64,000 bases of DNA from Bacteroidales bacterium (GCA_016926235.1 JAFGOZ010000221.1:36906-100905), one strand, 5' to 3'. Positions 36,136 to 46,453 are shown, counted from the stretch's first letter. Notes: generated from the letters alone by a model not told the origin. Program-made: numbers and translations.

Positions 36136-39100
36136 ATGGTTCCTGATCGTAAAAAAAGAATTATACTAATTCTTGCGTGCTTTATTCTAACATCATTATT
36201 ACGTGGGCAACCTCTTTCTTTTACACTTAAGCAAATATCAACAAACGAAGGATTACCCGGATCAACTGTGCGATATATTGAAGAAGACAAAAATGGTTTT
36301 ATTTGGTTAGGTATTGAGGCAATGGGAGCTTGCAGATACGATGGTAGCAATTTCGTATACTTTAGATCAGATCCAACAAGTAGTACTTCCCTGTCAAGCG
36401 ATTATGTCACCTCCATTTTTTGTACTGACAGTAATGTGGTATGGGTAGGAACAGAGAATGGGCTCAATCAGTATGATGCTGCAAATGGAAATTTCAAGAG
36501 GTACATTTATAAGCAGGAAGATCCTGCAACAAAGGATTATAAAATAAATGTAATCCTGCAAAACAAACAGGGTCAGATTCTCATAGGTTCAAACAAAGGT
36601 TTGGAGGGATTAAATAAAGAAACTGACAAATTACAATCATTTTTTCCTTTTCCTGAGATGATCGATTCATCTTTCAAAGATTTAAGAGTAAATGCATTAT
36701 TGCAGGAGGATAACGATGTATATTGGCTTGGGACCAGACGTGGCTTATATTTGATCGATATTAAAACAAAAACCTACAAACGATATTTAAATAGTAATAC
36801 ATTTGATAATTATCATAGTGACTGGATTCATGGGATGAGTCATAGTGAAGATGGAAAATCTATTTATATTGCAACGCATAGTGGTTTGTATGAATTTAAT
36901 AAAACCACGAAGGATTTTACTCTCGTACATCTTGGTCTTATAGGCAGGGAAGAAATCAGTTTTGCTGGTTTTTCAAATATTATAGTAGATAATAACCTGA
37001 TATGGTTATCATCATTTAATAATGGTGTTGTGGTTATTAATCCTAAAAAAAAGGATGAGAAATTAGCGGAGTTTAATGAACGGATTAATGAGGTAATTAA
37101 AAGTAAAAGTATAAGACATATTTTTAAAACAAGTTCAGGAAAGATATTAATAGCTACGAGGTTTGAAGGTATCTACATATATGATAAAAAACAACTTACA
37201 TTTCCACATTGGACCAAAACGGATAATAACGGACTTAGCGATAATTATGTATTATCAATACTAGAAGATGCAAGTAATACGATTTGGGTGGGAACAAAAA
37301 GCAAGGGTTTGAATCGTTTAAATGAGGGCGAGGGGACATTTAAAAAATTTTACTTTTTGAATAGCGAAGGGAAATTAATTGAATCATATAACAGGATTGA
37401 AGTGATATGCCAGGATAAAAAGGGAACAATGTGGCTTGGTACACCGGCAGGGTTAGTGCGGTTCAATCCTGTAAATGGAAGTTATAAGTACTATGAATTT
37501 AAACCATTAAGCTCTATTTTTGAAGACAGTAAAAATATTTTTTGGATTGGTACTATTTCAGGATTGTATATATTTGACAGGGAACGTGAAAAGTTTATCA
37601 AAGCACCATTCGATTTTGATATTTTTAAAAATGAATCTTATTCTATAACACAGGTATTTGAAGATTTTTCTGGCAATATTTGGATAGGCACAAGTGAAAA
37701 TGGTCTTTATGTCCTGAATAATGAGCGTACAACACTTGACATATACAAGAATTATATTGACAGGCCGTGGGGAAACGGGGGCAATAGTATTAGGGATATT
37801 TTTCAGTCAAAGGATAGTACATTATGGATTGCTACGAAATTTGATGGGATCCATAATTTTAATCCTACTGACAAGAGCTTTGTTCATTATACAGTGAAGG
37901 ATGGATTACCATCCAATTCCATTTATTTCATTCTCGAAGATCAGGAAAACTATTTATGGCTCGGGACCGAAAAAGGAATTACAAAATTTGACACAAAAAA
38001 AATTGTCTTTCAAAATTATGATGCAAGCTATGGACTGCAAAGTAACAGTTTTGAGTTGCTGGCAAATTGTACATGTCATGATGGGACTATGGTTGTTGGA
38101 GGTCACAATGGATTTAACCACTTTAATCCTTCTGATATTGAAGCTGATACAGGTTGCCCCAATCTAATTCTTCTTTCAATAATGTCTCAGGATGATGTAA
38201 TTGCCAGAGATATAAAAGGGAAAAAAAGTTTAAAACTTAAATATTGGCAAAACTTTCTTTCGTTTGATTTTACACAAATAGATTTAATAAATGCCCGTAC
38301 ATCTGAGTTTAACTACATGTTGGAGGGCATAGATGAACGATGGATCAAATCAGGAAATATTGGTTACGTAAGTTATACAAACCTAAAACCAGGTCATTAT
38401 ACTTTTAAGGTAGCAGCAAACCATCCATCACCATTATGTCATATTAACCCCATTGAGGTATCAATATATATTAAACCACCCATTTGGAGAACTGGATGGG
38501 CATACATATTTTATGTTTTACTGTTGATGTTTGTAAGTTGGATTGTTTACAGAATCTCAACTATGCGTGCAAGATATCGCAGACAAGAAGAAATGACTCA
38601 AATGAAATTAAGCTTTTTTACCAATATTTCTCACGAATTCAGGACTCCGATAACCCTTATCATTAGTTCGTTGAGAGATATTATGAGGGATGACCTTTTC
38701 TTAAAAGAGGGTAAGCAAAAGTTTGATCTATTATCGCGCAATGTGACACGTTTACATAAATTAATTAACCAGTTTCTTGATTTTAGGGCAATTGAGCATG
38801 GAGTGAGAAAAATGGAATTGTTTTACGGCGATATCATCGCATTCACCCGAGAGATATTTCAGCTATTTAGTGATATGAGCCATGAAAAGGAGATACAATA
38901 TACATTTGGGAGTGAAAAGGAATTTTATAAAACATGGTTCGATCCGGATAAGATTGAAAAAATAATGATTAACCTGTTGTCTAATGCATTTAAATTTACA
39001 CCTTCAGGAAAATCTGTAAAAGTATCCGTTTCATTTATAAAAATGAAAAGGTTGAAAGGAATTAACCTGAGCCAATTGGTGCCATCAAAACATGGCATTG

Positions 39101-40245
39101 AACATATTGAAATAAAGGTTGCAGATAAAGGAATTGGAATGAATGAAGATCAGAAGAGGTATGTTTTTGAGGCATTCCATTCAGAGAAAGAAAATAATCC
39201 CACAGGAATGGGTATCGGATTATTCTACATAAAACGTCTTATTGATCATTACAAGGGGCAGATTAAATATGACAGCACATTTGGTGAAGGTACTATATTC
39301 ACTGTACAACTTCCATTAGACAAAACTTATTTTAAAGATGTAAGAATCCATGAGAAAGAACTGGACCTTGTTCAGTATTTTCAAACCATTGATAACACCC
39401 TGCTTTATAATCCGGGAAAGTATACCGCTGATACATCTGCTTCTTCAGGCAAGTACTCCATTCGGGAGGGTGAAGCAGTAAAGAGCGAACAATCTTTGAT
39501 TTTAATTGTTGAAGATGATAACGAATTGAGAGAATATCTGGCAATTGAGATGGCCAAGAATTATCGTATATTAAAAGCGAAAGAAGGGGTTGAAGGATTA
39601 GCTCTTGCAGTGAAACATAATCCTGATTTAATCGTTTCTGATATTATGATGCCGGGAATGGACGGTATAGAATTATGTGAAAATATTAAAACCAATATTC
39701 AAACAAGCCATATTCCAGTGATTCTGCTTACGGCAAAAACAACTCTGGAAAATAAAATAGAAGGTTACCAAACCGGAGCTGATGATTATGTAACTAAGCC
39801 GTTCGATACGCCTTTATTGCTGGTAAGAGCAAGTAATTTAATTGAAAATCGAAAAAAACTCAGAAATAAGTTCTCATCAAAATTAGAATTTGATGTGAAA
39901 GATGTGTCGAACAATGATATTGACAAACAATTCCTTGACAAACTTATTTCTTACATTGAGAATAACCTTCCCGATAAAGATTTATCAATAGAGAATATTG
40001 CTGCAACGATGAACATGGAGCGAACTACATTATATAAAAAGGTGAAAGTTCTTATTGGAAAAAGTCCAAGTCAATTTATAAATGAGGTTAAAATAAAAAA
40101 TTCAATAAAACTTTTGCGCTCAGGCAATTATAATATTAGCCAGGTAGCTGATATGACTGGATTTAGTACTCCTTCCTATTTTTCATTGACATTTCAGAAA
40201 ATCTGCGGTAAAACACCTACAGAGTTTTTGAAGGGAGAATTGTAA
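36136..40245 (+). CDS. Hybrid two-component system regulator (HTCS)
   Basis: 1369 residues in one chain: signal peptide, a two-bladed set of Reg_prop beta-propeller repeats (many WLGT/WIGT and GL-RF-N phrases, about 30-700), Y_Y_Y domain (about 715-780, YMLEGIDERWIKSGN), one membrane helix (about 788-810), HisKA with His833 in FFTNISHEFRTPIT, HATPase (DKGIGMN, GMGIGLFYI), receiver with Asp1169 in IVSDIMMPGMDG, and a C-terminal AraC-type HTH (about 1265-1365, SQFINEVKIKNSIKLL). HTCS proteins sense oligosaccharides in the periplasm and activate polysaccharide-use genes. The two pectin esterase genes follow in the same direction, so the likely ligand is a pectic fragment. Confidence 0.97.
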   Translation: MVPDRKKRIILILACFILTSLLRGQPLSFTLKQISTNEGLPGSTVRYIEEDKNGFIWLGIEAMGACRYDGSNFVYFRSDPTSSTSLSSDYVTSIFCTDSNVVWVGTENGLNQYDAANGNFKRYIYKQEDPATKDYKINVILQNKQGQILIGSNKGLEGLNKETDKLQSFFPFPEMIDSSFKDLRVNALLQEDNDVYWLGTRRGLYLIDIKTKTYKRYLNSNTFDNYHSDWIHGMSHSEDGKSIYIATHSGLYEFNKTTKDFTLVHLGLIGREEISFAGFSNIIVDNNLIWLSSFNNGVVVINPKKKDEKLAEFNERINEVIKSKSIRHIFKTSSGKILIATRFEGIYIYDKKQLTFPHWTKTDNNGLSDNYVLSILEDASNTIWVGTKSKGLNRLNEGEGTFKKFYFLNSEGKLIESYNRIEVICQDKKGTMWLGTPAGLVRFNPVNGSYKYYEFKPLSSIFEDSKNIFWIGTISGLYIFDREREKFIKAPFDFDIFKNESYSITQVFEDFSGNIWIGTSENGLYVLNNERTTLDIYKNYIDRPWGNGGNSIRDIFQSKDSTLWIATKFDGIHNFNPTDKSFVHYTVKDGLPSNSIYFILEDQENYLWLGTEKGITKFDTKKIVFQNYDASYGLQSNSFELLANCTCHDGTMVVGGHNGFNHFNPSDIEADTGCPNLILLSIMSQDDVIARDIKGKKSLKLKYWQNFLSFDFTQIDLINARTSEFNYMLEGIDERWIKSGNIGYVSYTNLKPGHYTFKVAANHPSPLCHINPIEVSIYIKPPIWRTGWAYIFYVLLLMFVSWIVYRISTMRARYRRQEEMTQMKLSFFTNISHEFRTPITLIISSLRDIMRDDLFLKEGKQKFDLLSRNVTRLHKLINQFLDFRAIEHGVRKMELFYGDIIAFTREIFQLFSDMSHEKEIQYTFGSEKEFYKTWFDPDKIEKIMINLLSNAFKFTPSGKSVKVSVSFIKMKRLKGINLSQLVPSKHGIEHIEIKVADKGIGMNEDQKRYVFEAFHSEKENNPTGMGIGLFYIKRLIDHYKGQIKYDSTFGEGTIFTVQLPLDKTYFKDVRIHEKELDLVQYFQTIDNTLLYNPGKYTADTSASSGKYSIREGEAVKSEQSLILIVEDDNELREYLAIEMAKNYRILKAKEGVEGLALAVKHNPDLIVSDIMMPGMDGIELCENIKTNIQTSHIPVILLTAKTTLENKIEGYQTGADDYVTKPFDTPLLLVRASNLIENRKKLRNKFSSKLEFDVKDVSNNDIDKQFLDKLISYIENNLPDKDLSIENIAATMNMERTTLYKKVKVLIGKSPSQFINEVKIKNSIKLLRSGNYNISQVADMTGFSTPSYFSLTFQKICGKTPTEFLKGEL

Positions 40246-40311
40246 GCCATATAAAGTAAAATCGGTTATTTATAAACTTTATTTTCCTATTTAAAGTTTG
40301 AGGTTTTCAAG

Positions 40312-40351
40312 ATTTCAACATAATTGAAATTCAAATCAACATAATTGAAAT
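40312..40351. promoter_or_regulatory. Duplicated operator-like site upstream of the pectin esterase genes
   Basis: TCAACATAATTGAAAT occurs at 40315-40330 and again at 40336-40351, a period of 21 bases (two helical turns). The first copy is extended to the inverted repeat ATTTCAA-N5-TTGAAAT (40312-40330). It lies between the HTCS gene and the esterase genes and just upstream of a -7 element, which fits a tandem binding site for the AraC-type output of the HTCS. Confidence 0.55.
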
Positions 40352-40371
40352 GGCCTGGTTTGTATTCGTCT

Positions 40372-40379
40372 TATTTTTG
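40372..40379 (+). promoter_or_regulatory. -7 element of the pectin esterase operon
   Basis: TATTTTTG matches TAnnTTTG exactly, 20 bases before the ATG at 40399. The nearest -33-like TTG is 24 bases upstream, a little too far, consistent with an activator-dependent promoter fed by the site at 40312-40351. Confidence 0.55.
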
Positions 40380-40398
40380 TGGTAATATTTTTATTACT

Positions 40399-42075
40399 AT
40401 GAACCGTATTAGTAAAATAGTATTACCAGCATTAATGATTCTTTTCTTTGGGATATCATCCCGGGCTGCTGAATTAAATTTTAGTGTAAACAGGATTTCT
40501 GCTCCTGATGCACTTTCATATAAATGGTATTATAATGGGATAGAGTTAGATGGTGTTGTGGGGCAGGAAATCTACATCATGGGTGTTGGAGTCTATCAGG
40601 TTACTATGAAGTATGAAAATGGAGAAGAAAAAATAGCAGCCACTACCGTGCCTCCTAAATCAACCTCTCCAAGAAAAATTTATATCATAGGGGACTCAAC
40701 TGCTTCATATTATGATAGTAATTCATATCCGCGTACAGGTTGGGCAATGACATTACAACCATTTTTCAATCAAGATTCAGTTTTAATAGTTAATAAAGCA
40801 TTAAGCGGAAGGAGTTCCAAGAGCTACTTAACTGATGCAAGTGGATGGCCAACGGTTTATCCTGCATTACGCGAAGGAGATTTTCTTTTCATACAATTTG
40901 CGCATAATGATGAAAAATCAGATGATCCCACCCGGTACACTGAACCCTATACTACCTTTAAAGAATATTTAAGTATATACATAGATACTGCCAGGAGCAG
41001 AGGGGCATATCCGGTGCTTCTTACACCCATTCATCGTAATAGTAGTTGGACGGGCGATCAGATTAACAATACTCATGGGGATTATCCGGATGCAATGCGC
41101 CAATTGGCAAGTGAAAAAAATGTTCCATTAATTGATTTAACTGCAAAAACAGAGATATTACTTGAAAGAATGGGTAAGGTTTATAGTACAGATAGCGTTT
41201 TTAATAATCTTCCGGAAAATACATGGATAAATTACCCGGAGGGAAATGAAGACAATACCCATCTTCAGGAGAATGGTGCTTTTCAAGTATGCAAGCTTGT
41301 TATGGAAGGCATTGCAGAATTGGATACAAATCCATCAATTGGATTGATTGTACCTTGTGCAAGAGCTGCTACAATTATAAGGGTTGGTGTTAGTCCTGCA
41401 ATGATTGGGAAAATAACTGGAGCAGGGGTGTTCCCTGTTGGGCAGCAGGTAACTTTAAAAGGAACTGCGGTGAATGCTTCGAAAGGACTTGTGGTATCTG
41501 CATGGACGCATAACGGAGATACAATCTCAAGGAGCAAGGATTATTCTTTCATTTTGGATTCGACATGTCCATTTCTTACAGCTATTTTTGATACAGGTTA
41601 TTTAGTAAATGTAACAACAAACATTTCCAAAACTGCTACAATTTACGGAAGTGGAAGATATGCCAGCGGGTCCCCGGCTACTATTATTGCTGCAGCCAAA
41701 GCTGGATTTGAATTTGTTTGTTGGACCGAAGGCGAGGATACCATAAGTCTCGACACAGCTTTATCATTTGTTATGGAACCTCAGGAACGCAATGTTGTTG
41801 CTAATCTAAAATCATTAGTGGATGTGAAGAATATTAGTATTTCTGAAAAGATTAGGGTTTTCCCTAATCCATCCCACTCAATCATAAATATAAGTTCCCC
41901 AATAAACATTACCCGAGTCCAATTATTTGATATTGCAGGGCATTTACTTTACGACAACCAAATAGGGACAAATGAAACAATAATAAACTCAGCAAATCAG
42001 GAAGCTGGTATCTATATTATTAGCATATATACCGAACAAGGAATTATTCAAAAGAAAGTTCAAATTGTTCATTAA
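40399..42075 (+). CDS. Secreted SGNH rhamnogalacturonan acetylesterase-type enzyme with T9SS sorting domain
   Basis: 558 residues from ATG 40399; an upstream TTG (40345) is rejected because the signal peptide MNRISKIVLPALMILFFGIS begins here. Order: short Ig-like domain (about 24-85, SYKWYYNGIELDGV), then an SGNH esterase (about 93-320) with blocks GDSTA (Ser in IYIIGDSTASYY), NKALSGRSSKSY, FIQFAHNDEKSDD and DNTHLQENG, then one or two InlB-type divergent repeats (about 330-465), and a C-terminal type IX secretion sorting domain (FPNPSHSIINIS). It should remove acetyl groups from rhamnogalacturonan or other pectins. It is 14 bases from the pectin methylesterase gene. Confidence 0.88.
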   Translation: MNRISKIVLPALMILFFGISSRAAELNFSVNRISAPDALSYKWYYNGIELDGVVGQEIYIMGVGVYQVTMKYENGEEKIAATTVPPKSTSPRKIYIIGDSTASYYDSNSYPRTGWAMTLQPFFNQDSVLIVNKALSGRSSKSYLTDASGWPTVYPALREGDFLFIQFAHNDEKSDDPTRYTEPYTTFKEYLSIYIDTARSRGAYPVLLTPIHRNSSWTGDQINNTHGDYPDAMRQLASEKNVPLIDLTAKTEILLERMGKVYSTDSVFNNLPENTWINYPEGNEDNTHLQENGAFQVCKLVMEGIAELDTNPSIGLIVPCARAATIIRVGVSPAMIGKITGAGVFPVGQQVTLKGTAVNASKGLVVSAWTHNGDTISRSKDYSFILDSTCPFLTAIFDTGYLVNVTTNISKTATIYGSGRYASGSPATIIAAAKAGFEFVCWTEGEDTISLDTALSFVMEPQERNVVANLKSLVDVKNISISEKIRVFPNPSHSIINISSPINITRVQLFDIAGHLLYDNQIGTNETIINSANQEAGIYIISIYTEQGIIQKKVQIVH

Positions 42076-42089
42076 TAAAAGAATAAAGG

Positions 42090-43727
42090 ATGAAAACGGT
42101 TATCACATTTTTAATCATAGTATTTATAAGTTTTAATTGTTTAAATCTTGCAGGGCAAACATTGGAGGAGAAGCTTGCAGGGAAAATTAATTATATCGTT
42201 GATATAAACGGAGGAGGGAATAGTACTTCTTTAGTTGCAGCAATCAATGCAGCTCCTAATAGCAGCGCTACTCCATATGTTATATTCATAAGAAACGGGA
42301 AATATGTTGAGAAAGTTGAAATCCCTTCCAACAAGAGCAATTTGATAATAATTGGGGAGAGTGTCGACAGTGCCATTATTTCATGGAATGATCATAGTGG
42401 ATCGGGCGTTATTTATAATGGGATAATTAGCAGCTCTATAGGTAAAGAAATTGGAACATCCACTTCCCACACTTTATATATTGATGCCGATAATGTTACG
42501 ATTATGAACCTTACTGTAGAAAACAGTGCAGGAGATGTTGGCCAGGCTGTGGCTATCAATTTGGGAGCTGACAGGACTACTGTTGTAAGGTGCCGTTTAA
42601 TGGGCAACCAGGATACTTTTTATACCTGGGGAGGGGGACGTTTTTATATAAGGGATTCCTTTATTGAAGGGGATGTAGATTTTATTTTTGGCAGGGGGAC
42701 GGCGTTATTTGATAGCTGTCAAATTAATTCGAATATAAAACCTAATGGGGGCGGACATCTGACCGCGGCATCCACAGATACACTTTGGAAATTCGGCTAT
42801 GTTTTCAGGAATTGCAAAGCGACAGCTAATCCTGGGGTTACAGGTATTACCCTTGGAAGGCCCTGGCGTCCCAATGCACAAACTGTATTCATGAACACTT
42901 TTATGGATTCTCATATCTCTGCTGTTGGATGGACTGATTGGGATGGTAAATCAGCAACTTGTTATTATGCGGAATACAATAATTCAGGTCCAGGATATGT
43001 ACCGGCATCCCGTGTTGCCTGGTCTCATCAGCTTGATTCTGCCGAAGCATCAAAATATACAATAGATGCAATATTTGCAAGTGATGTTAATCCTTCACCA
43101 TTTAGTTCAAACTGGGTGCCAGGATATAAAAATGACAGTACATATATTATACTTAAGAACAATACGGATCTTTTATATAACGATACATCATTTAACAGGC
43201 CGGAACTTGTTGGACTGATAGTAAACGACTCTTCATTGGGAAATTTTAACGCAAAAACTACAAGCTATTCTTTTGTATTACCATATGGGACAGTAGATGT
43301 GCCTTCAATTACAGCTTTGCCACTCGATAGTTTAGCGTCAGTGACAGTTACAAATCCTGACGCTTTACCGGGAAGTGCTAAAGTACACGTTGTTTCGCGT
43401 AATAATGCCTATCGGGATTATACTATTGCATATACTATTGCCACAGGTTTGAGCGATCTGATAGATGAAATGGATTTCAGGTTACTTACCAATCCGTGCC
43501 AGGAAGCATTAAGATTTGAGTTGTCAAATAAAAGAGTAAATAAAATTACTGCTAAAATATATTCTATTACCGGAGTCATTTTAAAATCAAAGGTTTTTGA
43601 TGATGTAACAGATGGCAGGAATACTTATATTATAGATACAGGTGATCTTCCAAATGGAATATATATTCTTACTTTAAGTGCAAACGGAAGCCGTGCCAGT
43701 TTTAAATTTTTAAAGGATCAATATTAA
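42090..43727 (+). CDS. Secreted pectin methylesterase (CE8) with T9SS sorting domain
   Basis: 545 residues. Signal peptide (MKTVITFLIIVFISFNCLNLAGQ), a right-handed beta-helix pectinesterase domain (about 28-330) with the active-site segments GNQDTFYTWGG, GDVDFIFGRG and LGRPWRP (two Asp, Gln and Arg of CE8), a cadherin-like beta-sandwich domain (about 360-445), and a type IX secretion sorting domain. It removes methyl groups from homogalacturonan. It is transcribed with the acetylesterase, so the pair de-esterifies pectin outside the cell. No pectate lyase, polygalacturonase or SusCD pair is in the window. A clear terminator follows. Confidence 0.94.
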   Translation: MKTVITFLIIVFISFNCLNLAGQTLEEKLAGKINYIVDINGGGNSTSLVAAINAAPNSSATPYVIFIRNGKYVEKVEIPSNKSNLIIIGESVDSAIISWNDHSGSGVIYNGIISSSIGKEIGTSTSHTLYIDADNVTIMNLTVENSAGDVGQAVAINLGADRTTVVRCRLMGNQDTFYTWGGGRFYIRDSFIEGDVDFIFGRGTALFDSCQINSNIKPNGGGHLTAASTDTLWKFGYVFRNCKATANPGVTGITLGRPWRPNAQTVFMNTFMDSHISAVGWTDWDGKSATCYYAEYNNSGPGYVPASRVAWSHQLDSAEASKYTIDAIFASDVNPSPFSSNWVPGYKNDSTYIILKNNTDLLYNDTSFNRPELVGLIVNDSSLGNFNAKTTSYSFVLPYGTVDVPSITALPLDSLASVTVTNPDALPGSAKVHVVSRNNAYRDYTIAYTIATGLSDLIDEMDFRLLTNPCQEALRFELSNKRVNKITAKIYSITGVILKSKVFDDVTDGRNTYIIDTGDLPNGIYILTLSANGSRASFKFLKDQY

Positions 43728-43773
43728 TTCGATATAGGATACTTAAGATTAAACTATTGGTGTAGTTTGTGGG

Positions 43774-43815
43774 AAATTCCGGGTGTAAAGGCGGTGCCTT
43801 TACCCCGGAATTTTT
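43774..43815 (+). terminator. Intrinsic terminator of the pectin esterase operon
   Basis: AAATTCCGGGTGTAAAGG pairs with CCTTTACCCCGGAATTT (one bulge) around a CGGTG loop and is followed by TTTTTACTTTT. It lies 47 bases after the stop codon. Confidence 0.85.
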
Positions 43816-43845
43816 ACTTTTAGGTGAAAATGAATTTAGCTTAGG

Positions 43846-44754
43846 CTAACCCTGTTGCCATCTGTAAAAATACCGCATGGGTATCAACACAAAAATCCAG
43901 GCGAGCTGGGAAATAATAAAGAACACGTTTACTTCCCCGGTAAAATAAATAGCAGTTATAGTTACGCCAATCCCAATATTATTGGCACCGGAACAAACAG
44001 AATAACTAATACGTTTAGCTTTGTCAAATTTGAACATCATAAAATAGCCCAGAAGATAAAAAACTAACAAACCAGCTAAAGAAACAAGCGTGTAAAGAAC
44101 TACCCTTTGAGGATTGTTGATCACAACCTCTTTATTATGAGATATGGCAACCAGGTAAATAACAATTAATCCTAAAACGGTTATTAACGGGGTGTTAGTG
44201 GTCAAAAAAGACCTTACCTTGCCCAGCTTTCTGATCGGGATATGCAATACAAAAGGCACAAGTATGGTATACAACATGGTCATAAACATTTTCCCGCTGT
44301 CCAGGTTAACTTTTTGTGCAAGTACCAGCTGGCTTATAAAGGGTATGGAAAGTATTGAGAGGAAGCTGCTAAAAACCAATATTTTTAGGGCCAGGCTTAC
44401 CTCCCCGTTAAACATAAGGGCAAAAGCAGGGGAGGAAACAGCTGAAGGCATTAATAATAGTAAAAAAAACGATAATGCATAGAATGGAAAAATTGGGTTC
44501 AGGATAAAATATACAGCTAAAGGCAACACCAGGAAGCGGACGGTGAAGAAAAACAAAACAGGTTTCATTTCCCCGCCAACCAGTTCTTTATTGAGCCCTA
44601 CCCTAAAAAACGAAGTAAAGATAATTACCCCAAGCGATATAATTATTGCATCTGCCGTATTAACATCCGGTACGGGTATTATAAGTCCAAGAAAAGAGGC
44701 AACGAGCATAATTACCCCAAAAAAACGGTTTATAAAGTTATTAATAGCTAACAT
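43846..44754 (-). CDS. Bile acid:sodium symporter (BASS)-like transporter
   Basis: 302 residues with about ten membrane helices. The layout matches the BASS/10-TM fold: LMPSAVSSPAFALMFNGEVSLAL near residue 105 (the crossover-helix region) and SGANNIGIGVTITAIYF near residue 255. No signal peptide. BASS-type proteins co-transport organic anions with Na+. Substrate is unknown. It converges with the pectin methylesterase gene; the terminator sits between. A monocistronic unit by position, 111 bases downstream of citrate synthase. Confidence 0.75.
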   Translation of the reverse strand: MLAINNFINRFFGVIMLVASFLGLIIPVPDVNTADAIIISLGVIIFTSFFRVGLNKELVGGEMKPVLFFFTVRFLVLPLAVYFILNPIFPFYALSFFLLLLMPSAVSSPAFALMFNGEVSLALKILVFSSFLSILSIPFISQLVLAQKVNLDSGKMFMTMLYTILVPFVLHIPIRKLGKVRSFLTTNTPLITVLGLIVIYLVAISHNKEVVINNPQRVVLYTLVSLAGLLVFYLLGYFMMFKFDKAKRISYSVCSGANNIGIGVTITAIYFTGEVNVFFIISQLAWIFVLIPMRYFYRWQQG

Positions 44755-44827
44755 ATTTAATTGCTTTTTAATTGATAGGATACAATAATAATGATATATT
44801 GTTTAAAGGAACATAAAATAAAACAGA

Positions 44828-44853
44828 AACCCTTCCGTGTTGGAAGGGTTTTC
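44828..44853. terminator. Bidirectional terminator after citrate synthase
   Basis: AACCCTTCC and GGAAGGGTT pair around GTGTT (9 pairs). T-rich tracts flank both sides (TTTTC on plus; TCTGTTTTATTTT on minus), so it can end the minus-strand citrate synthase transcript just after its stop codon. Confidence 0.85.
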
Positions 44854-44864
44854 TATATGACTGT

Positions 44865-46199
44865 TTATCTTTTGTCTATAGGAATATACTCTTTTTTCCC
44901 TTCCACACTTTTATATGCAGGGCGTATAATACGACCTCCGGAAATAATCTCCTCCATACGGTGCGCACACCAGCCTGTAATTCTTGACATTGCAAAAATC
45001 GGAGTATAAACCTCAGGTGGAATTTGAAGCATATTGTATACAAAACCAGAGTAGAAGTCAACATTAGCACATAATACTTTGCTTACACCTCTTACTTCTG
45101 CAAATAATTTGGGCGTTTCATCTTCAATAATGGTATAAAGATGGTATTCTTTTTCCCTGTCATTTACTTTTGCTAGTTCTTCGGCATACTTTTTAAGGAT
45201 TATGGCACGTGGATCACTCATTGTATAAACCGCATGGCCAATGCCATAAACGAGTCCGGTTTTATCATATGCTTCTTTATTCAGTATTTTCAAAATATAG
45301 TCCGATACTTCTTTTCTGTCCTCCCAATTTTTAACATTCTGCTTTACATTATCCATCATATTCATCACTTTGATGTTTGCGCCACCATGCTTTGGTCCTT
45401 TTAAGGAACCTATCGCTGCTGCTATAGCAGAATAAGTATCGGTATCAGAAGATGTAACCACATGAGTAGTAAATGCTGAGTTGTTACCTCCACCATGTTC
45501 TGCATGAAGAATGAGTAAAATGTCTAGAACCTTTGCTTCGAGTTCTGTGTATTTTTTATTTGATCGTATCATTCTCAGAAAATTTTTGGCAATTCCGATT
45601 CCTTTCTCAGGATTATGAAGATACATACTCTTGTTGTCATAATAATGCGATTTAGCCTGGTATCCGTAGGCAATCAGGGAAGGAAAGCGGGCAATCAGTT
45701 CAATGGAATGTCTAAGCACATTTTTAATACCCAGGTCATCAGGATTGTCATCATAAGAATATAGCGCAAGTACACCTCTGGCAAGTTTATTCATAATATC
45801 ACTGCTTGGAGCTTTTAGGATCATATTTTCCTTAAAACCAGCTGGTAATTCCAGTGAATCATCAATTAATTGTTTGAAATAATCTAATTCATCTTTTGTG
45901 GGAAGTTTTCCAAATAAAAGTAAGTATGCTACTTCTTCAAATCCGTCTCTATTCTCAGCATCAATGGCAGTAATGATTTCATTAATTTCAATGCCTCTGT
46001 ACCTTAATTTACCTTCAACAGGAATAATTTCTTCTTCTTCTTTAATATAACCCGTTACATTTCCAATTCTGGTTAATCCGGTTAAAACACCACTGCCATC
46101 TTTATTTCTTAGGCCTCTTTTGACATTATATTCATCATACAAGGTTTTATCAATCATGTATGCTTGATCAAGGCCTGCAAGTAATCGTTCAAATTTCAT
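44865..46199 (-). CDS. gltA: Citrate synthase
   Basis: 444 residues. It condenses oxaloacetate and acetyl-CoA. The three catalytic positions are visible: His in GPKHGGANIKVM (near 275), His in GIGHAVYTMSDPRA (near 323) and Asp in ANVDFYSGFVYNML (near 378), with HAEHGGGNNSAFTTHVV earlier. The length and the N-terminal extension (about 60 residues before the first typical helix) fit the Bacteroidota form. No other TCA-cycle gene is adjacent; it ends at the bidirectional terminator. 2-Methylcitrate synthase is a remote alternative. Confidence 0.95.
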   Translation of the reverse strand: MKFERLLAGLDQAYMIDKTLYDEYNVKRGLRNKDGSGVLTGLTRIGNVTGYIKEEEEIIPVEGKLRYRGIEINEIITAIDAENRDGFEEVAYLLLFGKLPTKDELDYFKQLIDDSLELPAGFKENMILKAPSSDIMNKLARGVLALYSYDDNPDDLGIKNVLRHSIELIARFPSLIAYGYQAKSHYYDNKSMYLHNPEKGIGIAKNFLRMIRSNKKYTELEAKVLDILLILHAEHGGGNNSAFTTHVVTSSDTDTYSAIAAAIGSLKGPKHGGANIKVMNMMDNVKQNVKNWEDRKEVSDYILKILNKEAYDKTGLVYGIGHAVYTMSDPRAIILKKYAEELAKVNDREKEYHLYTIIEDETPKLFAEVRGVSKVLCANVDFYSGFVYNMLQIPPEVYTPIFAMSRITGWCAHRMEEIISGGRIIRPAYKSVEGKKEYIPIDKR

Positions 46200-46445
46200 A
46201 GTTTATTGTTTTACAGATTGTGAGAAAAAAGGTACTGAAATACAATTGGATTTTGCGGATACAATAATACACAAAGATTAGCAATTTATCGCAATGCATA
46301 CCCAATTTTTAAGGCGTAAATTTGAAAAAAGATATAAACAATGATAATTACCCCTTGCTTAAAAAGTGGGGAATGATGATTATTTACTTGTTTTTCATTT
46401 AATATAGAATCTTTGGTTGAAAGTTAGTTTGAATCATTCTTTTAA

Positions 46446-46453
46446 TATCTTTG
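46446..46453 (+). promoter_or_regulatory. -7 promoter element of the tRNA-Thr gene
   Basis: TATCTTTG is an exact TAnnTTTG match, 36 bases before the tRNA 5' end. A TTTG at 46428-46431 is only 14 bases upstream, closer than the usual 19. Confidence 0.55.

Noticed and set aside
40312..40351. The two 16-base copies as a CRISPR or insertion-sequence end
   Set aside because: Only two copies, 5 bases apart, with no transposase or spacers; they fit an operator better.
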